The notes under the pieces are model-generated. The model saw only the letters and a program-made list of their open reading frames with translations. It did no database searches and had not been told where the DNA came from. Of a DNA stretch of 64,000 bases, positions 33,386 through 45,501 are shown piece by piece. A program made the position numbers and the translations under genes. Within the stretch, counting starts at the first letter, position 1, and every line of letters starts with the position of its first letter. This stretch comes from Balanoglossus misakiensis (taxonomy: Eukaryota > Hemichordata), in contig CM082577.2 in NCBI GenBank assembly GCA_040954595.2, forward strand, positions 13,764,001 to 13,828,000. The letters run 5' to 3'.

Positions 33386-35314
33386 CGCACACAGTAGTCT
33401 GTTACAGATAAAAATATTACCAATTATTTTTTGGCATATTCTGTAATTCGTGTATATGCGGCCCGGTCAGAGTTTCAGGTACTCGGCTTTTGTATTGTAG
33501 TTTTGAGGGCGTTTTTAGGCCCACCTTTGTAGGAGATTCTATATTTACCTATTTTACAGTGTTTATTGTAATGTTAATTTTACTCGCCAGTTGACCTTTG
33601 ACCTGTACCTCCGTTGTTGAGGCAACTGGCGAGGAATTTTTCATCATTTTTATACATTGGTAACTTTGCAATAAAGTGTCAAGGTCACTTGGCCAACTTT
33701 TCTCCACTTCCGGTTATGTCGTGTTTTTGTATCTCCCACAGACAGAGTAAAATGACCAGTACAGGTCTAGTTTGATGCCGGGATATAAAATATAATTGAT
33801 TCTTCAGTAAACATCCATAAACGTTACATTTCATTCGTTCTTTCGAAAAGTGACCGCGAAACAGAGGCGTTCAGAGTGTCATGTTATTGACTATTTTATT
33901 TCGGAGACCGTGGGATGGATCGATGACCAGGACTGACTATTATTGCAGATTAACACAACTATTTATTCAGAGTATATACACGACTGTGCCTGCAGTCCGC
34001 TATGAAAACAGCAAGAGAGCGAGAGTAACTATAGGGTTTCATACACTGGAAATCAAAGCGAGGGCGCTATAGCAAAGATAGCTAACACAGGGTGATAACA
34101 CAACACAGAGTAGCGATGAAGGATGCAGCGAGGCAGGTGCAGACTTTGTGTCGGTCTATCAGGAAATACTATTCAGGCGATGTGGCATCTATGAACACCC
34201 AATCAGTATCCGACCTGTACAAGTACGTCGACACACAGATGTCCTGTCTCCCTTCTGCAGATAGTTGAACGCGTCCGTGGGTCTGGCGGGGTAGAACACG
34301 TTCTCGGGTGATGTCTAGGTGGTGATGGTTGTTCCCAGAGCCCCATATTCAACGTCAAATTGATGTCATGACACAAATTTCGAGACCGTGGCAGAATTAT
34401 GTTAGCTCTGTCTCTGGCCCGGATGCTTGTTCTGTGTGTGTGGCAGTGTGTTTGTGCGTGCTCACATTCAAGAGTGCAAACAAGCAGAGTTGTAATAGTT
34501 CACTGTTTGACCATCCTCTCTTTTTGTAAGGAGAAGAAATAGCATTGAAGCATTCTCTGTTTTTCTTCCCCTTCTGTTTACAGTGAAATATTCTGTAGTT
34601 AAATACCGCCCCCTGTGGCCAGCTCATCCGATATCTGAATCGAACCAAGCTTCACATTGCGAAAGTTGGCTGTGGTTTAACAACTGAAGTCTATACTTTT
34701 GTCAGCTGTTCTCATCTGAAGGGCCCCACTTGCGTGGAGAATGCAATGTGCTTATAATAATGTAAATCAATCTGTGGTTTAATGATCCCGGGCTGAACTA
34801 AGGTCGCCAATACTTTTGACACAAGCAGCTAATTTGAATGGATACATAAACCAGAAATTATAATAACATGCGCATTTTGGTAGCAGTGTTTCGGGCGATT
34901 AAAATTTTCTGCGTTACAAAGCTCAGAATGGGAACTTGCTGGTCGGTTTCTGTTCTCTGGATCCGTTAGTCTAAAGCCGTTCCATGCAATCACGGAGACA
35001 TGTCGTAGCCGATCGTTTTACAAGGACGGAGTAGCATACATTTCACTTCCACGCGCACGATAAACATTCTCTACATAGATTACATATACAACAATGGGCG
35101 TATTGTATGGCACCTTTTGTTTTTTTTTGTTTGATATGAGAAAGTGTCTATATATCTTTGACTTCTTGAAACGTGCTTGCATGAGCAAAGATATCGTCAG
35201 CGTATATGGCTCGAAATCCTCGGGATAGAGGGCGCCCTTGAATGTAACATACCGGACAAAACCAAAGGAACACCTCGATCGAATGCCTCTCAAAAACATG
35301 TTTATTATTACATG
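33386..35314. other. Region without recognised genes
   Basis: It includes the likely 3' UTR of peptide gene 1 up to about 33695. Beyond that I find no convincing exon, RNA gene or element end. Confidence 0.45.
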
Positions 35315-35570
35315 TTTTATATTTTTGTTTCAGTGCCGTGAAACATTGCGCTCATTTTATTTACAATTTAACTAAACCGAATCGTAACTTTTTTGTGGAC
35401 AAATTCTATACACATTTTAATAAACTATGGGGTCACCAGCTTTTTTATAACGCCACAACGTTGTACACTAACCCCTTAGAATTCTGAAATGGAAAAAAAT
35501 CAAGAAACATTCGCTCTTCCAATCATTCTGTGGGCTTATGCAAATAGTACACCGATATTCCAATTGTTAA
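35315..35570. repeat. Interspersed repeat R, copy 2
   Basis: Shares GTGAAACATTGCGCTCATTTTATTTAC, a TATGGGGTCACC block and GTGGGCTTATGCAAATAGTA (part shown) with the copies near 23690 and 38745. It runs directly into LINE coding sequence. Confidence 0.55.
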
Positions 35571-35861
35571 TGGTTGAACATTGTATTGATGATATTCGTC
35601 AATGGATGATTGAAAATCGTTTGATTTTAAATGATGTCAAGACAGAAGTGATCCATTTTCGTTCGAAATTTAAGAAATCTGTTGACCTGCCATTTCTCAG
35701 AGTAGGGAATACTGATGTTACCACGTCTAGATCCGTCCGCGATCTTGGTGTTTATTTAAACCGCTATGCAGATATGAGTTCTCACATTATCAAATTATGT
35801 CAGTCTGCGTCATTTGCTCTCCATAGAATTGGCCGTATTAGAAATGTTTTATATCGCTTAA

Positions 35862-36368
35862 AGGCACGTAAGCTGCAACTGGATAAAAAATTAAAGTTTT
35901 AAATAATCTCATATATGCTTTTAATTATGTCTATTAAATGATATTTCATGATAATATATCAAGCTCAACACTTATTTATAAATGACAAAATTGCCAAAAA
36001 TTAAAGAAAAACGAAAATTCCTTCAATTTTAAAAAAGTGCAATATTGCGATGAAAAATGAAAATCTGATGTCTCAGTGGTGAACATTTACTTCCATGAGC
36101 TCAAGTGGATGAGATCATGTTTTGTTTATGAAGTTTCACAACAGGAAATGCAACATTTTCATTGTTTCTTGCATTTTCCCACGGTGGCGGCCATATTCGC
36201 TTGTGGCAAAGCTTTATTATTTATCTGGTTAAAACTTGCATATGCACTCATATTTAGGGTTTATAATGCTTGTGTATAGTTCACTGCCTTCATCTGCATG
36301 GACTAATGGTAGTTCCGTTTGAAACAAAAATTATGAAAATTATCCCAAAAGTTACAGCTTACGTGCCT
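35862..36368. mobile_element. MITE family F4 nested in the LINE (TTAA target)
   Basis: 507 bp with inverted ends AGGCACGTAAGCTG and CAGCTTACGTGCCT, flanked by TTAA at 35858-35861 and 36369-36372. Removing the element plus one TTAA restores the LINE reading frame. Confidence 0.85.
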
Positions 36369-36409
36369 TTAAACACTGAAAGACTTGTGCACGCTTTCGT
36401 TACATCACG

Positions 36410-37633
36410 AACAATCTGATTAAAATCAGATGCAGGGAACGGCGACGTGGTTTTTTTATGCTGTCGCCTCACACTACATCTGACCAACTCTCAATGGAGA
36501 TCTCGCTGAACTCTACGAGAATTACTGGGAATCTAATCCAATCCGAAGGCGCCTTATAGCAAACGATAGGCAACCCACAATCACATGACCTGGCCCATTG
36601 CGGTTGTTACCATGGAGCTACCACAGACATATATCCTGGGCGCGAGAGTCGAATCAGCGTGGGGAATGGTTTCGAGCCAGTTCAGGGTGCAGCGTGACGA
36701 CTGAACCTCTATATTCCACTGGTCAACGAAATGTATAAGACGTGGCAACAAGTCGCAGTAAAATTGTTAGAGAATCGATTACATTTGTGTAAGGCCGTCC
36801 CAGGGAGAGATTCTGTCGCCACGATCGTTTGTATACACGAGAGTGCACTGACTTGACTAGCTCTGCGTGCAGGTCTGTGTGTTCCCGGCGTTACACGGAC
36901 GTTAGAAGAAGTTAATCGCATCATATTTGGGGTCGGTTGAAGTAGACAGGGAAAGGATTTTGCTTCGATAAAATCGAATTTCGACAGAAAAAGCTGCGGT
37001 CGGGCGTCCGGGTCCGGACCGCAGACGCACTAGTTTTGTCTATGGGGCCTTATGCAGGGCTGTGGTGCGTCGGGAACACACAGACCTGAACGCGGAGCTA
37101 TGACTTGACATTCCTTAGCCGAAGTTAGCGTTCTTTTTAAAAATCTGTCACATAAATTGTTTTGGGATACATGGCAGTGAAATTTGGTTTATTTTTTATA
37201 AACTTTTACATGAAGTACGTCATTTTCCCGACTGGCAGCATGACTACGAGGGCGAACATGACTTGTTAGGAGAGTTTATAAATGATCAACGACAGTTCAT
37301 CATTTGTATATGGCTACAGCTCGACGTTTCCACTGCTCTGCGAAAACCACTCGCATACGATGACGCCAAACAAAGAATGATACCATGGGACTACATGTAA
37401 TTGTTCACAAGAGAAAGCCAATCTTTCGTATTCTGTGCGATACTCGAAGTCAACAACAACATTTCTCCCATCTCCCAGTGCAATTCTTTAGTCGGCATAA
37501 CACGCAATCTGATTGGCCGGGTCGGAACGCGAGAGTTCAGCGGGATCTCCATTGAGAGTTGGTCAGATGTAGTGTGAGGCGACAGCATAAAAAACCACGT
37601 CGCCGTTCCCTACATCTGATTTTAATCAGATTG
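36410..37633. mobile_element. Non-autonomous inverted-repeat element nested in the LINE
   Basis: About 1.22 kb. The left arm starts (AA)CAATCTGATTAAAATCAGAT and the right arm ends with its reverse complement; arms match over about 110 bp. CATCACG flanks both sides (36403-36409 and 37634-37640), and removing it restores the LINE frame. It contains no recognisable transposase. The arms also contain their own short palindrome around AATCTGATTAAAATCAGAT. The superfamily is uncertain (7-8 bp duplication). Confidence 0.8.
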
Positions 37634-38095
37634 CATCACGCATAGATTACTGCAGCAATTTGCTGTTTGGTATTGAAGATAAGCACCTTTATAAAGTCCA
37701 GTTACTTCAAAATTCTGCTGCACGTCTCGTCAAACGCACAAAAATGCATGAGCATATCACATCGGTGAAACGGGAGCTACACTAACTGCCTATCCATGCT
37801 AGAATCAATTTCAAAATTCTCCTTTTTGTCTATAAAATTTTGCACAACCAAGCTCCTGCCTATCTGTCTGATCTGATCACAGTTCATGAACCTAAACGGT
37901 TGACACGCTCAGCGTTCACACCAACTTTGGAGCCAGTGAACTGGGAGCAGAAACACTTTGGTTACCGTTCATTTTCTAATGCAGCGCCAACTCTTTGGAA
38001 TGTCTTACCAAAAGAAATTAGATTGTCACCAACCGTTGCTTCGTTTAAGACGTCTCTCAAAACTTACCTTTTTAAGAAGTACATGACTTAGTCAC

Positions 38096-38740
38096 AGTTT
38101 TGTTATTTTTAATAACATTTTTTATAAAGTATTAATGCCGAGTAGTTATTTTTGTTAATATGGTTACCTGTTTTATTTTGTTCTGTTCTGCTTTGTTTTG
38201 ATTTGATTTTTATTGTTTTGATTTGATTTGTTTTGTTTAAGTGTGTGTGAGCCAGGCATGTTCCCACAAGTACCAGTTTACTTCTTTTGCTTTTTTGTTT
38301 CGTGTCTCCATTACTTTTTGTTCTTCTCCCTATTGTATCCCAAAATGAAAAATGTTCTGGTGGACAGCGAGTCATTCTTACAAACCATTGATATTGTTGT
38401 CAAATACATTCATGTCTAGACTTGAATTTTAATCAATTACAATGAGAGACCATGTTGAGGAGGGTGTGCGTTTAATCCTGCGATGAGGAGCTAAACAAGA
38501 AACCATGCGTTATATACAGAAAGAAGAAGGAAAAAACAACATTTACAGATAGTGGGGCTTACTATTATTGTGTGCTCCTGGTGAACGTCACCGTGTTAGA
38601 ACGAGTGCATGGGCATATTTTTTATCATGAAATGACGGGGGAGGGGTGGGGGGGGGTAAAACATATGCTACTCCTCCAGCTTCCTGTGCCTCAGATCATC
38701 AAGAACTTGTGTCAGTGGCTTTTCATGACGAGAACTATTT
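38096..38740 (+). mobile_element. 3' UTR of the LINE
   Basis: Follows the LINE stop codon. Similar to 21364-21990, which is a second copy lacking coding sequence. Confidence 0.65.
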
Positions 38741-38744
38741 TCCA

Positions 38745-39232
38745 TATGAAACATTGCATTCATTTTATTTACAACTTAGCTATTAAACTGGATCATAACG
38801 TTTTGGTTGGACAAATTCTATACAAATTTGATTTATCACTCATGTCTTCTTATTTGAATCTACAGAGAGTTAACACTGTTGCAAACTGAAATGTATACTT
38901 TACATTACTTTTATCAATACCTTGTCGATTTGTTTAGAATTTTACTCAAGAAAATTTATAATTTAAAAATTTAATTTCGATAAAATATGGGGTCACCATC
39001 TTATTTATGACGCCACAATGATGTACACTAACCCCTTTAAAATTCAGAAATGAAAAAAAAATCAAGAAACATGCGCTCTTCCAATCACACAGTGGGCTTA
39101 TGCAAATAGTATACCGATATTCAAATATTTAATATTTAATTAACGATCGTTTAATCATCAATAACAACGTTCTTTTTTGTGTAAAACTTTTCCTACACGG
39201 TCACACAATGCAGTGTGGAATGAATGTGGTTC
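38745..39232. repeat. Interspersed repeat R, copy 3 (longest)
   Basis: Contains blocks found at both 35315-35570 and 23690-23905, so it is the most complete copy in the window. It has no ORF or clear terminal repeat. Confidence 0.6.
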
Positions 39233-40989
39233 ACTTCACCTTAATGATAATTTCGGTCAAATTTTCGGTATCTTTTTTTTTTAGCAAAACCGATCCCGTA
39301 CAGCGACGAAACTGGGATCAGCGAACAAGCAATATATATGTCTTAACCGCCGTCAATCATAGCAATAGTCTAGTATCTGGCCGTATTTTGGCAGCTTTGT
39401 TTCAAAATGCGGCTAGGTACTAGAGTAGACGAAACGGTACTCTCCAGCCAGGTCGACAAACATTTGCAAAATTCTAAAAACATGGAGCACTTTTCCAAAT
39501 GTAAACAATACACCAATGTAAAATCATTTTGGGAGTCAGGCGAACTTGGCAATATTTTGGCACAATCCCTCTGTAATCTTGCTTGGTATTTTTCATAGCA
39601 AAATCTTAATGCCGATAGGCTAGGATTAATTCACTGCTCCGAAAGTTTACGTGTCATAAAACTCGATCTATAGGGGTTAAAATCCAACACACGCTATGTA
39701 TGATAGTTACGACACCTTGCATTCACACAAATTTGAGCCGGATATCTCAAAGTGTTAACGCATAAACATCGACAAAAATGTTTTTGTTGCGTTTGAAAGA
39801 GTTATGCAATGTTATGCAGTTTGGCCGATTTTGCATGAAAACAGAAAACCGGCAATGACATTGGTTTTACAGGCATGAGGTGGGCGTGAGAAACGTATAC
39901 TGGTGGTCAAGGACATTCACTTGTGGGGACCACAGGCATTAGGCGGTGCGGGGGGGGGGGGGTATGCACGTAGATGATGCTACCCTACAACGGCTTGTTA
40001 CAGTTCTCAACCCGGGAACAAATAGCATCGTCCAAATATCCAATAAAAACGGGAAACTCAGCAGAGACTTGTAGCATTTCGGCAGAAACTTTGACAAGAA
40101 TCGAGGTATGTATCTATCTTCTGTATACATTACTTACTTTACTTATATTCATTCTCTTGAATGTCCATGCATGCATGATTGCTACACATGTATATGTACA
40201 TGTATGTATTGAATAGTGTGAGATTGCTGGATTGCCAGAATAGATATTTAGCAGCTGCTGAGCTAGATACTTCATATCTCTATTACGCGTGATATTTAGC
40301 AGCTATTCAGCTATCTAAACTATTTGAGGAGAGTGAATAAAGGCACGCATGGAGGTAATAGTAAGGATTAGTGAGAGAAACAGCAAATTGGAATAGGTAA
40401 GAGTTTCCAACATGAAGGTGTTACTGAACTTGTTGTAAATACTTCCAGTTGACAGGGTCAATCACCTTTTCGTAGTCGACAAAATGCGCACCAACCCCTG
40501 GTTGTTGCCGACGGCCATGTCTCTCGGTACGGGGTTTGGTGGGTTGTCGATATAAACCTCTCTGTTTCCATTCTCGAATACTGAAAACTGTCATCGCTGT
40601 CCTTTGACTTCACAATTGACTGTTAAAGTTCGGCATGGCATGCCAATACCTAAAACACTTCAAATCATTTGCAGATATAAGAAAGATAAACATTCCAATA
40701 GAATCAGTGTTCTCCCCAGAGCAGTTACAGAGCTGTCATGACATCATTTTGGTGCTTTGTACGGGCTGCAAATTATCATATTTTCTTTATTTTTCATTGA
40801 CGTTTGGTTTTAGCGAAATAGGGACATGCTATGTCATGACTTGATTCATTAACATAATAAACATTAATAGTATTGTTATGTGAATAATGTTTTGTGATTT
40901 AATTATAAATTAAACAATCGATTACTTTTCTTTCTACACGTGCACAGCTTGAACATTGTCGACTTGGGACTTTTAATTTGCCAGACAAG

Positions 40990-41469
40990 ATGAACAAGAC
41001 ATTGACTTTACTTCTCTGCGTGGGTTTAGTGGTGTCTCTTCTCACTTCCGACGTAGAGGGCTGGAGAAGGCGAATAGGCGCTAACCGCGGTGACATACCC
41101 GGTAAACCGGACTTTGAGACTGAAGTCGCGAAGGAAATCCTGTAAGACTCTTTGTCTGATGTGGCGTGGTGTAGCGTGGTGTGGTGTGGTGTGGTGTGGT
41201 GTGGCGTGGTTTGATGTGGTGTGGTGCTGTGTGGTGTGGTGTGGTGTGGTGTGGTGTGGTACAATGTGTTGTTCTGTATTCTACAGTATTGCGTTGTTTT
41301 GCGCTGGTTTTTAATGAGTAGTTTGTTTTGTACTGGAAGGTAAGTGTTCTTTAATTTCGACCTTGTTTTTAACAGGGAAGAATTAGAAGAAGAAATTCAG
41401 GAGAGGGAAGTGGAGAATGAACTAAGGGAGAAAATAATGACGCTGGAAGAAATCTTGGACGAGGAATAA
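40990..41469 (+). CDS. Small secreted RGD-containing peptide, copy 2
   Basis: Exon 1 is 40990-41141 and exon 2 is 41376-41469, joined in phase 2 to give 81 aa. The signal peptide is identical to copy 1. The basic region is changed (WRRRIGA for VRRRHAGS), with a net loss of one codon, but NRGDIPGKPDF is kept. The Glu-rich tail differs by single residues (Leu for Ile, Glu for Lys). Keeping frame through a one-codon deletion, and keeping both splice sites, supports coding function. Acceptor CACGTGCACAG precedes the start at 40948, and a likely upstream donor lies at 40106. AATAAA at 41559-41564. No family is recognised. Confidence 0.75.
41158..41264 (+). repeat. TGTGG pentamer array in the peptide gene 2 intron
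   Basis: About 20 GGTGT-type units with GGCGT variants. The G-rich strand is the sense strand of the gene. Confidence 0.9.
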
Positions 41470-41520
41470 CAAAGGCCAAGTGTCGGATGAAACCACGCAT
41501 CATCTCTTCCCATTGCGTAT

Positions 41521-41804
41521 CAAAGTTTTCCCTGTCTTTACACAGGCTTTATTACGAAAATAAAACATAATCATTTCATACCACATTTTACCTTGTTTTA
41601 ATACTTTTAATGAAGCAAAACAAAAGACATTAGACGAAGGAATCACAGTACGAGAATAGAAGATAAAGACCAAAACAAAAAACACAACGCTACGGAGTTG
41701 AAATCCGTTTAACAGGTCCATTTTTAACGCAATACAATATTCAAGTTTTCTTATCGTACTAACCATTTTCGTGTAGTTGCGTAATATAAGTCTCTAAGGG
41801 TTTG
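41521..41804. other. 3' flank of peptide gene 2
   Basis: Unrelated to the copy 1 flank. It includes the polyadenylation signal at 41559. Nothing else is recognised. Confidence 0.45.
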
Positions 41805-41808
41805 TTAA

Positions 41809-43380
41809 GATGGGTCCCCCGGATCTTTTTGCCCGTTGCTATGGGCCTTTGTAGGACATTACACCCCGATTTGGACTAAGCCGTTTTCAGAGTCTAACAA
41901 GGGGCTGGTAATTAGTTGAAAATCTGCACGATTGTGAGCGCGCGCCCCCTGACGCCATTGATATGCAAATTAGCTAGGTCAAATTTCAAAAGCCTAAGGC
42001 TTTTTATTCCGTGACCTCAAAAACGAACTTGATACGTATTCATTAGTTGCTTGAACCAGGGAAGATCGTGACGGATTTTGTTTTCGAATATTATTGTTGT
42101 ATCCTACGATTTCAGCATACCCGTACCACACCTGAAAAAGTCATCGATTTTGGGTGTTTTTGGACGCCCTCTTCCACCGGTATCGCTTCTTAGCACGACG
42201 AAAACCGAAAAAACGATCCGTCACACTGTGCGGAAGTGCGTTCTCAACAAGCAGGTCAAATTTGGCTGGCCTACGTCGCCTGTGAAAAAAGCCTTAGGGA
42301 TTTTCGTGAACGGTACAAAATCTCTGTGTATAAGGCTGCATTCACAAACACCTCTGGAGGGGGGGGACGGGAGAATTGAGGGGGGGGGATTTGAAAAAAT
42401 TGAGGGTATGTAAGGGGGGGATTTGAAATAATTTAGGGACTGAAAGGGGGGACTTGAAAACTTTGACGACTAAATATTTATTTTGAGTCCACAAAAATGC
42501 AGTTTCGCGCCCTTTATTTTACAAAATTTTCTAATGTGGGAGGGGGACACCCCCTCCCACACCCACCCCTTCCATTCATCAACACCTTTCAATCATTGAC
42601 TGGTTTATCTAGTGTCCCAGGTCAGGGGACTTGCCCCCACCCCATGATAACTTTAGAGCGGCAACGGTTAAATTTGTCCTCCCCAACATTATTACCGGTA
42701 GTTGAGTTAATTTGCTTTTGCCGGGCTCTGTATTTTATAAAATTTTCTTACGTGAGAGGGGGACACCCCCTCCCAAACTAACCCCCTTCAATTCTCGGTT
42801 TACAGTGTCTCCCAACACAGAATACAAATACTTAAAAAATAAAAACAATGTTCAGTTTTAATACCCACTGATGAGGGGAAACATCAGTTTCAAATTCTTT
42901 TCATGGGAGGGCTGTTTTTCTTTTTTACAAGATATGATGTGTTTTGCTCTGTGAAAGAAAATGGGGGGGGGGGGGGTTCAAAATTTTGGCAGTTCCGAAG
43001 GGGGGGATTTGAAAATATTTCGGGTTGTATAGGGGGGCATGTGAAAATTAGCAGTAAAAAAATTGAATTCTCCCGCCCCCCCTCCAGAGGTGTTTGTGAA
43101 TGCAGCCTAAAACATTGGATTTTTAGCGTTCCATCCAGTTACTGTGGTTACAGAACGCGCACGCTATCGCTGACCGCTGCTTTGCCGTATTAGCGTGGCG
43201 GCCTATGGCCGGGCGGTAGCTGCCGTAACCATACTCGGACAGGGGGTGTGAACACAATCATGCGTATTTTTAACTACTTACAAGCCCCTTGTCGGACGTT
43301 CATAACGGTTGCGATCAAAATTGAGTGTAGTGTCCTATAAAGGCCTATAGCAACGGGCAAAAAGATCCGGGGGACCCATC
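41809..43380. mobile_element. Inverted-repeat element F5 (TTAA target) with a nested MITE
   Basis: TTAA flanks it at 41805-41808 and 43381-43384. The ends are GATGGGTCCCCCGGATC and its reverse complement; imperfect arms extend past 60 bp and include GCCCGTTGCTATGGGCC. No transposase is found. A relative is interrupted by the Ngaro element at the window start. A G-rich MITE sits inside at 42334-43107. Confidence 0.78.
42334..43107. mobile_element. Harbinger-like MITE nested in F5 (TAA duplication)
   Basis: 774 bp beginning GGCTGCATTCACAAACACCT and ending with its reverse complement. TAA flanks it at 42331-42333 and 43108-43110. The related repeat at the window start lacks it and shows a simple empty site near 400-410. 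A 3-bp TWA duplication fits PIF/Harbinger. The interior is G/C-asymmetric with G runs. ORFs inside are not recognised proteins. Confidence 0.78.
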
Positions 43381-43526
43381 TTAAATGAGTAACATATATA
43401 TTTTGACAAGAATAAGTAGATGTTCCGAAAGTGCGTGCCCAAATATAATTGACATAGCATTAAGTTGTACATCAATGTTTAAGTCATCAAATAAATACAT
43501 AGTAACTTTGCTCCAAAAGACTTGAA

Positions 43527-43886
43527 AGGGACAAAGTCTCTCTCTCGCTGCCCATTTTAAATTAATTATGTTTAATACATTACACCGTTTATGTTAATGT
43601 ACATGTGTACATGTATATGTAGTGAATCAACGTTCAAACGCACACGTTCCATCCCGCTTGTAGACACACGAGTGAAAAAATACTCGCCAAAATGAATAAA
43701 CGGTCTCTACCATTTATTCAGTTTGGGCGAGTTTTTACTCTCATACATGTATCATACAAGCGGCATGAACGTTGTGTGAGGTTGAACGTTCATTCACTAC
43801 ATATACACATGTACATTAACACAAACGGTTTCTTGTATCAGACATAATTAATGGGAAAAGGGCTGCGAGAGAGAGACTTTGTCCCT
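43527..43886. mobile_element. MITE family F2, copy a
   Basis: Inverted ends AGGGACAAAGTCTCTCTCTC and reverse complement. TTAA follows the right end (43887-43890); the left flank is TGAA, a likely decayed TTAA. A second inner palindrome surrounds an AATGAATAAACGG segment. Related to 54122-54371. Confidence 0.78.
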
Positions 43887-43890
43887 TTAA

Positions 43891-45136
43891 CGACTGAGCT
43901 TCTTTAAAACCGTGTTCGTATAGATATTTCTGTGAAGAAGATTAAATTGATATAATTAATATTTTGACATTTACATGTGTGTCTTCGCACATTCCCCTAT
44001 GTCCAGTCACACAAATTTATGAAAATGCACGATCAACGGCTTGCTTAAAATTGTCACAACAAACTGGTCAGTTGACATCCATCAATTTAATACTCTCAAC
44101 ATAGACACAAATCAACAAAATAACAAAATGGCCGACCGGCCGGCGGTCATACTGATCATATCGTGATACAAATTGACATGTACATATATATATGTACGAC
44201 ATAGTACATCGCCCTTATGTCAAATTTCAGTGAAATCAGCTAATCTGTGTAGTTGCTGTGGACACGAAAAAAAGTAAAAAAGTGTCCTGCCGACGGCCAT
44301 ACTGGATCATATTTCGACACAAATCGATAGGCATGTGCTCATTGTGAATGAATGAACAATTTTCTCGAACAAGAAACAACTATATGTCTGTGCAATCTGT
44401 CCGTATTCGTCGACGCTCGTGTTATAGGTTCTGTGTATGCAAAGGCCAGACAAACATTGATATTCAGGGAGGACAGATTGCACACATAGTTCGCTCTGTA
44501 ATCTGTGTCATCATTATTCCCTTTGCAGTTTTGTGTTCAAGTATAGACGGAAAGATTTACACACATCAAAATTTAGACAACATTGTTGCGATACTTTACG
44601 TCGGGAAACTTGGAATATTATCATTGTTACTGAAGTTATGACAGTTGAACTTATACAAGAGATCACCGAATTTATTGCAAGCTTAATCGGGCACATTGGT
44701 CACTTACTGATATTTTCTTTAAACAAATTAAATAATGTAGCTGACCAGTGAACCAATTATATTTAAAGCCGACGATCGTCTAATGCGCATGTGCGTAATT
44801 TCGTGTGTATAGACACCAATCCAAATATTCTGCAAATTTTGCGTTCGGCGCATTTAAATAGTGAACTGCCTTCGCTTTCTCCCATATTTCATGTGTGCCG
44901 TATAAGTAGACTTTAGTTTTGTCTCCTCTTTTCACCCAATTTGTTGTCGTTTCCCGATCTCCGATACAGACTCTGGTCGCCGACATATTGTCTGTTGTTA
45001 GGACAGAACACTGTCTCATTGCATTGATACAATTTTTTAAACCAGAGTCTCTGGTTTTTTGGCACATGCGCAAAAGACGTTCGTCGCCCCTTAAAGTATT
45101 AAATCAACGTTCCTTACAATTAAAATTAGAAACAAA
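43891..45136. other. Region without recognised genes
   Basis: It contains short repeated blocks (GCCGACGGCCATACTG-like sequence twice near 44130-44300) and no convincing exon. It is the downstream flank of the receptor gene. Confidence 0.4.
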
Positions 45137-45140
45137 TTAA

Positions 45141-45485
45141 AGCCTCCAGAGCTGCCACTTTTGCCTTATTTTCATGATTTTATTTTCCAACTTATGGTTC
45201 ATCTAAATAAGCTTACTGATAGGTATACATGAACACCCTACCGATGCCCGATGGTAACTACATGTTGCAATTTGAACACGCTATGTATATTAAAACGGTG
45301 CCGCACCGATCTAATCATGATCAGCCTCCATACAAACAGTACGCAGCTATCGTGGTATGTGTCGCCAAAAGATGACAACTTGGTGCCAATGCAAGTAATA
45401 TGGCTTAAATTTTAGAGGATAATGGAATATATTTGAAGTATTTTTCTGTGGAAAAAATATTTGAAAGTTGGCGGCTATAGGGGCT
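45141..45485. mobile_element. MITE family F3, copy a, at the receptor 3' end
   Basis: 345 bp flanked by TTAA (45137-45140 and 45486-45489). The ends are AGCCTCCAGAGCTGCCA and an imperfect reverse complement. It ends 16 bp from the receptor's stop codon, so the 3' UTR begins almost directly with this element. On the gene strand it supplies AATAAA at 45178-45183. Confidence 0.8.
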
Positions 45486-45501
45486 TTAATGAAAACCGTG
45501 C

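Larger units (their letters stand above)
35571..38090 (+). pseudogene. CR1/L2-like LINE reverse transcriptase end, split by two insertions
   Basis: Three pieces (35571-35861, 36373-36409, 37641-38090) join to a single frame when the two inserted elements are removed; across the junctions the codons read VLYRL-NTERLVHAFVTS-RIDYC. The protein is the C-terminal part of a LINE polymerase: thumb-like NRLILNDVKTEVIHF, then LGVYLN, the VHAF...DYC motif, and the end NAAPTLWNVLPKEIR followed by TFKTSLKTYLF-like sequence. One in-frame TAA (about 37782) replaces a conserved Trp codon, so this copy is dead. Its 3' UTR follows at 38096. Confidence 0.78.
39395..41520 (+). repeat. Duplicated 2.1-kb gene-bearing segment, copy 2
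   Basis: Counterpart of 31290-33385. Differences include a longer G run near 39952, a 17-bp shorter stretch near 40127 and a longer TGTGG array in the coding intron. Confidence 0.85.
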
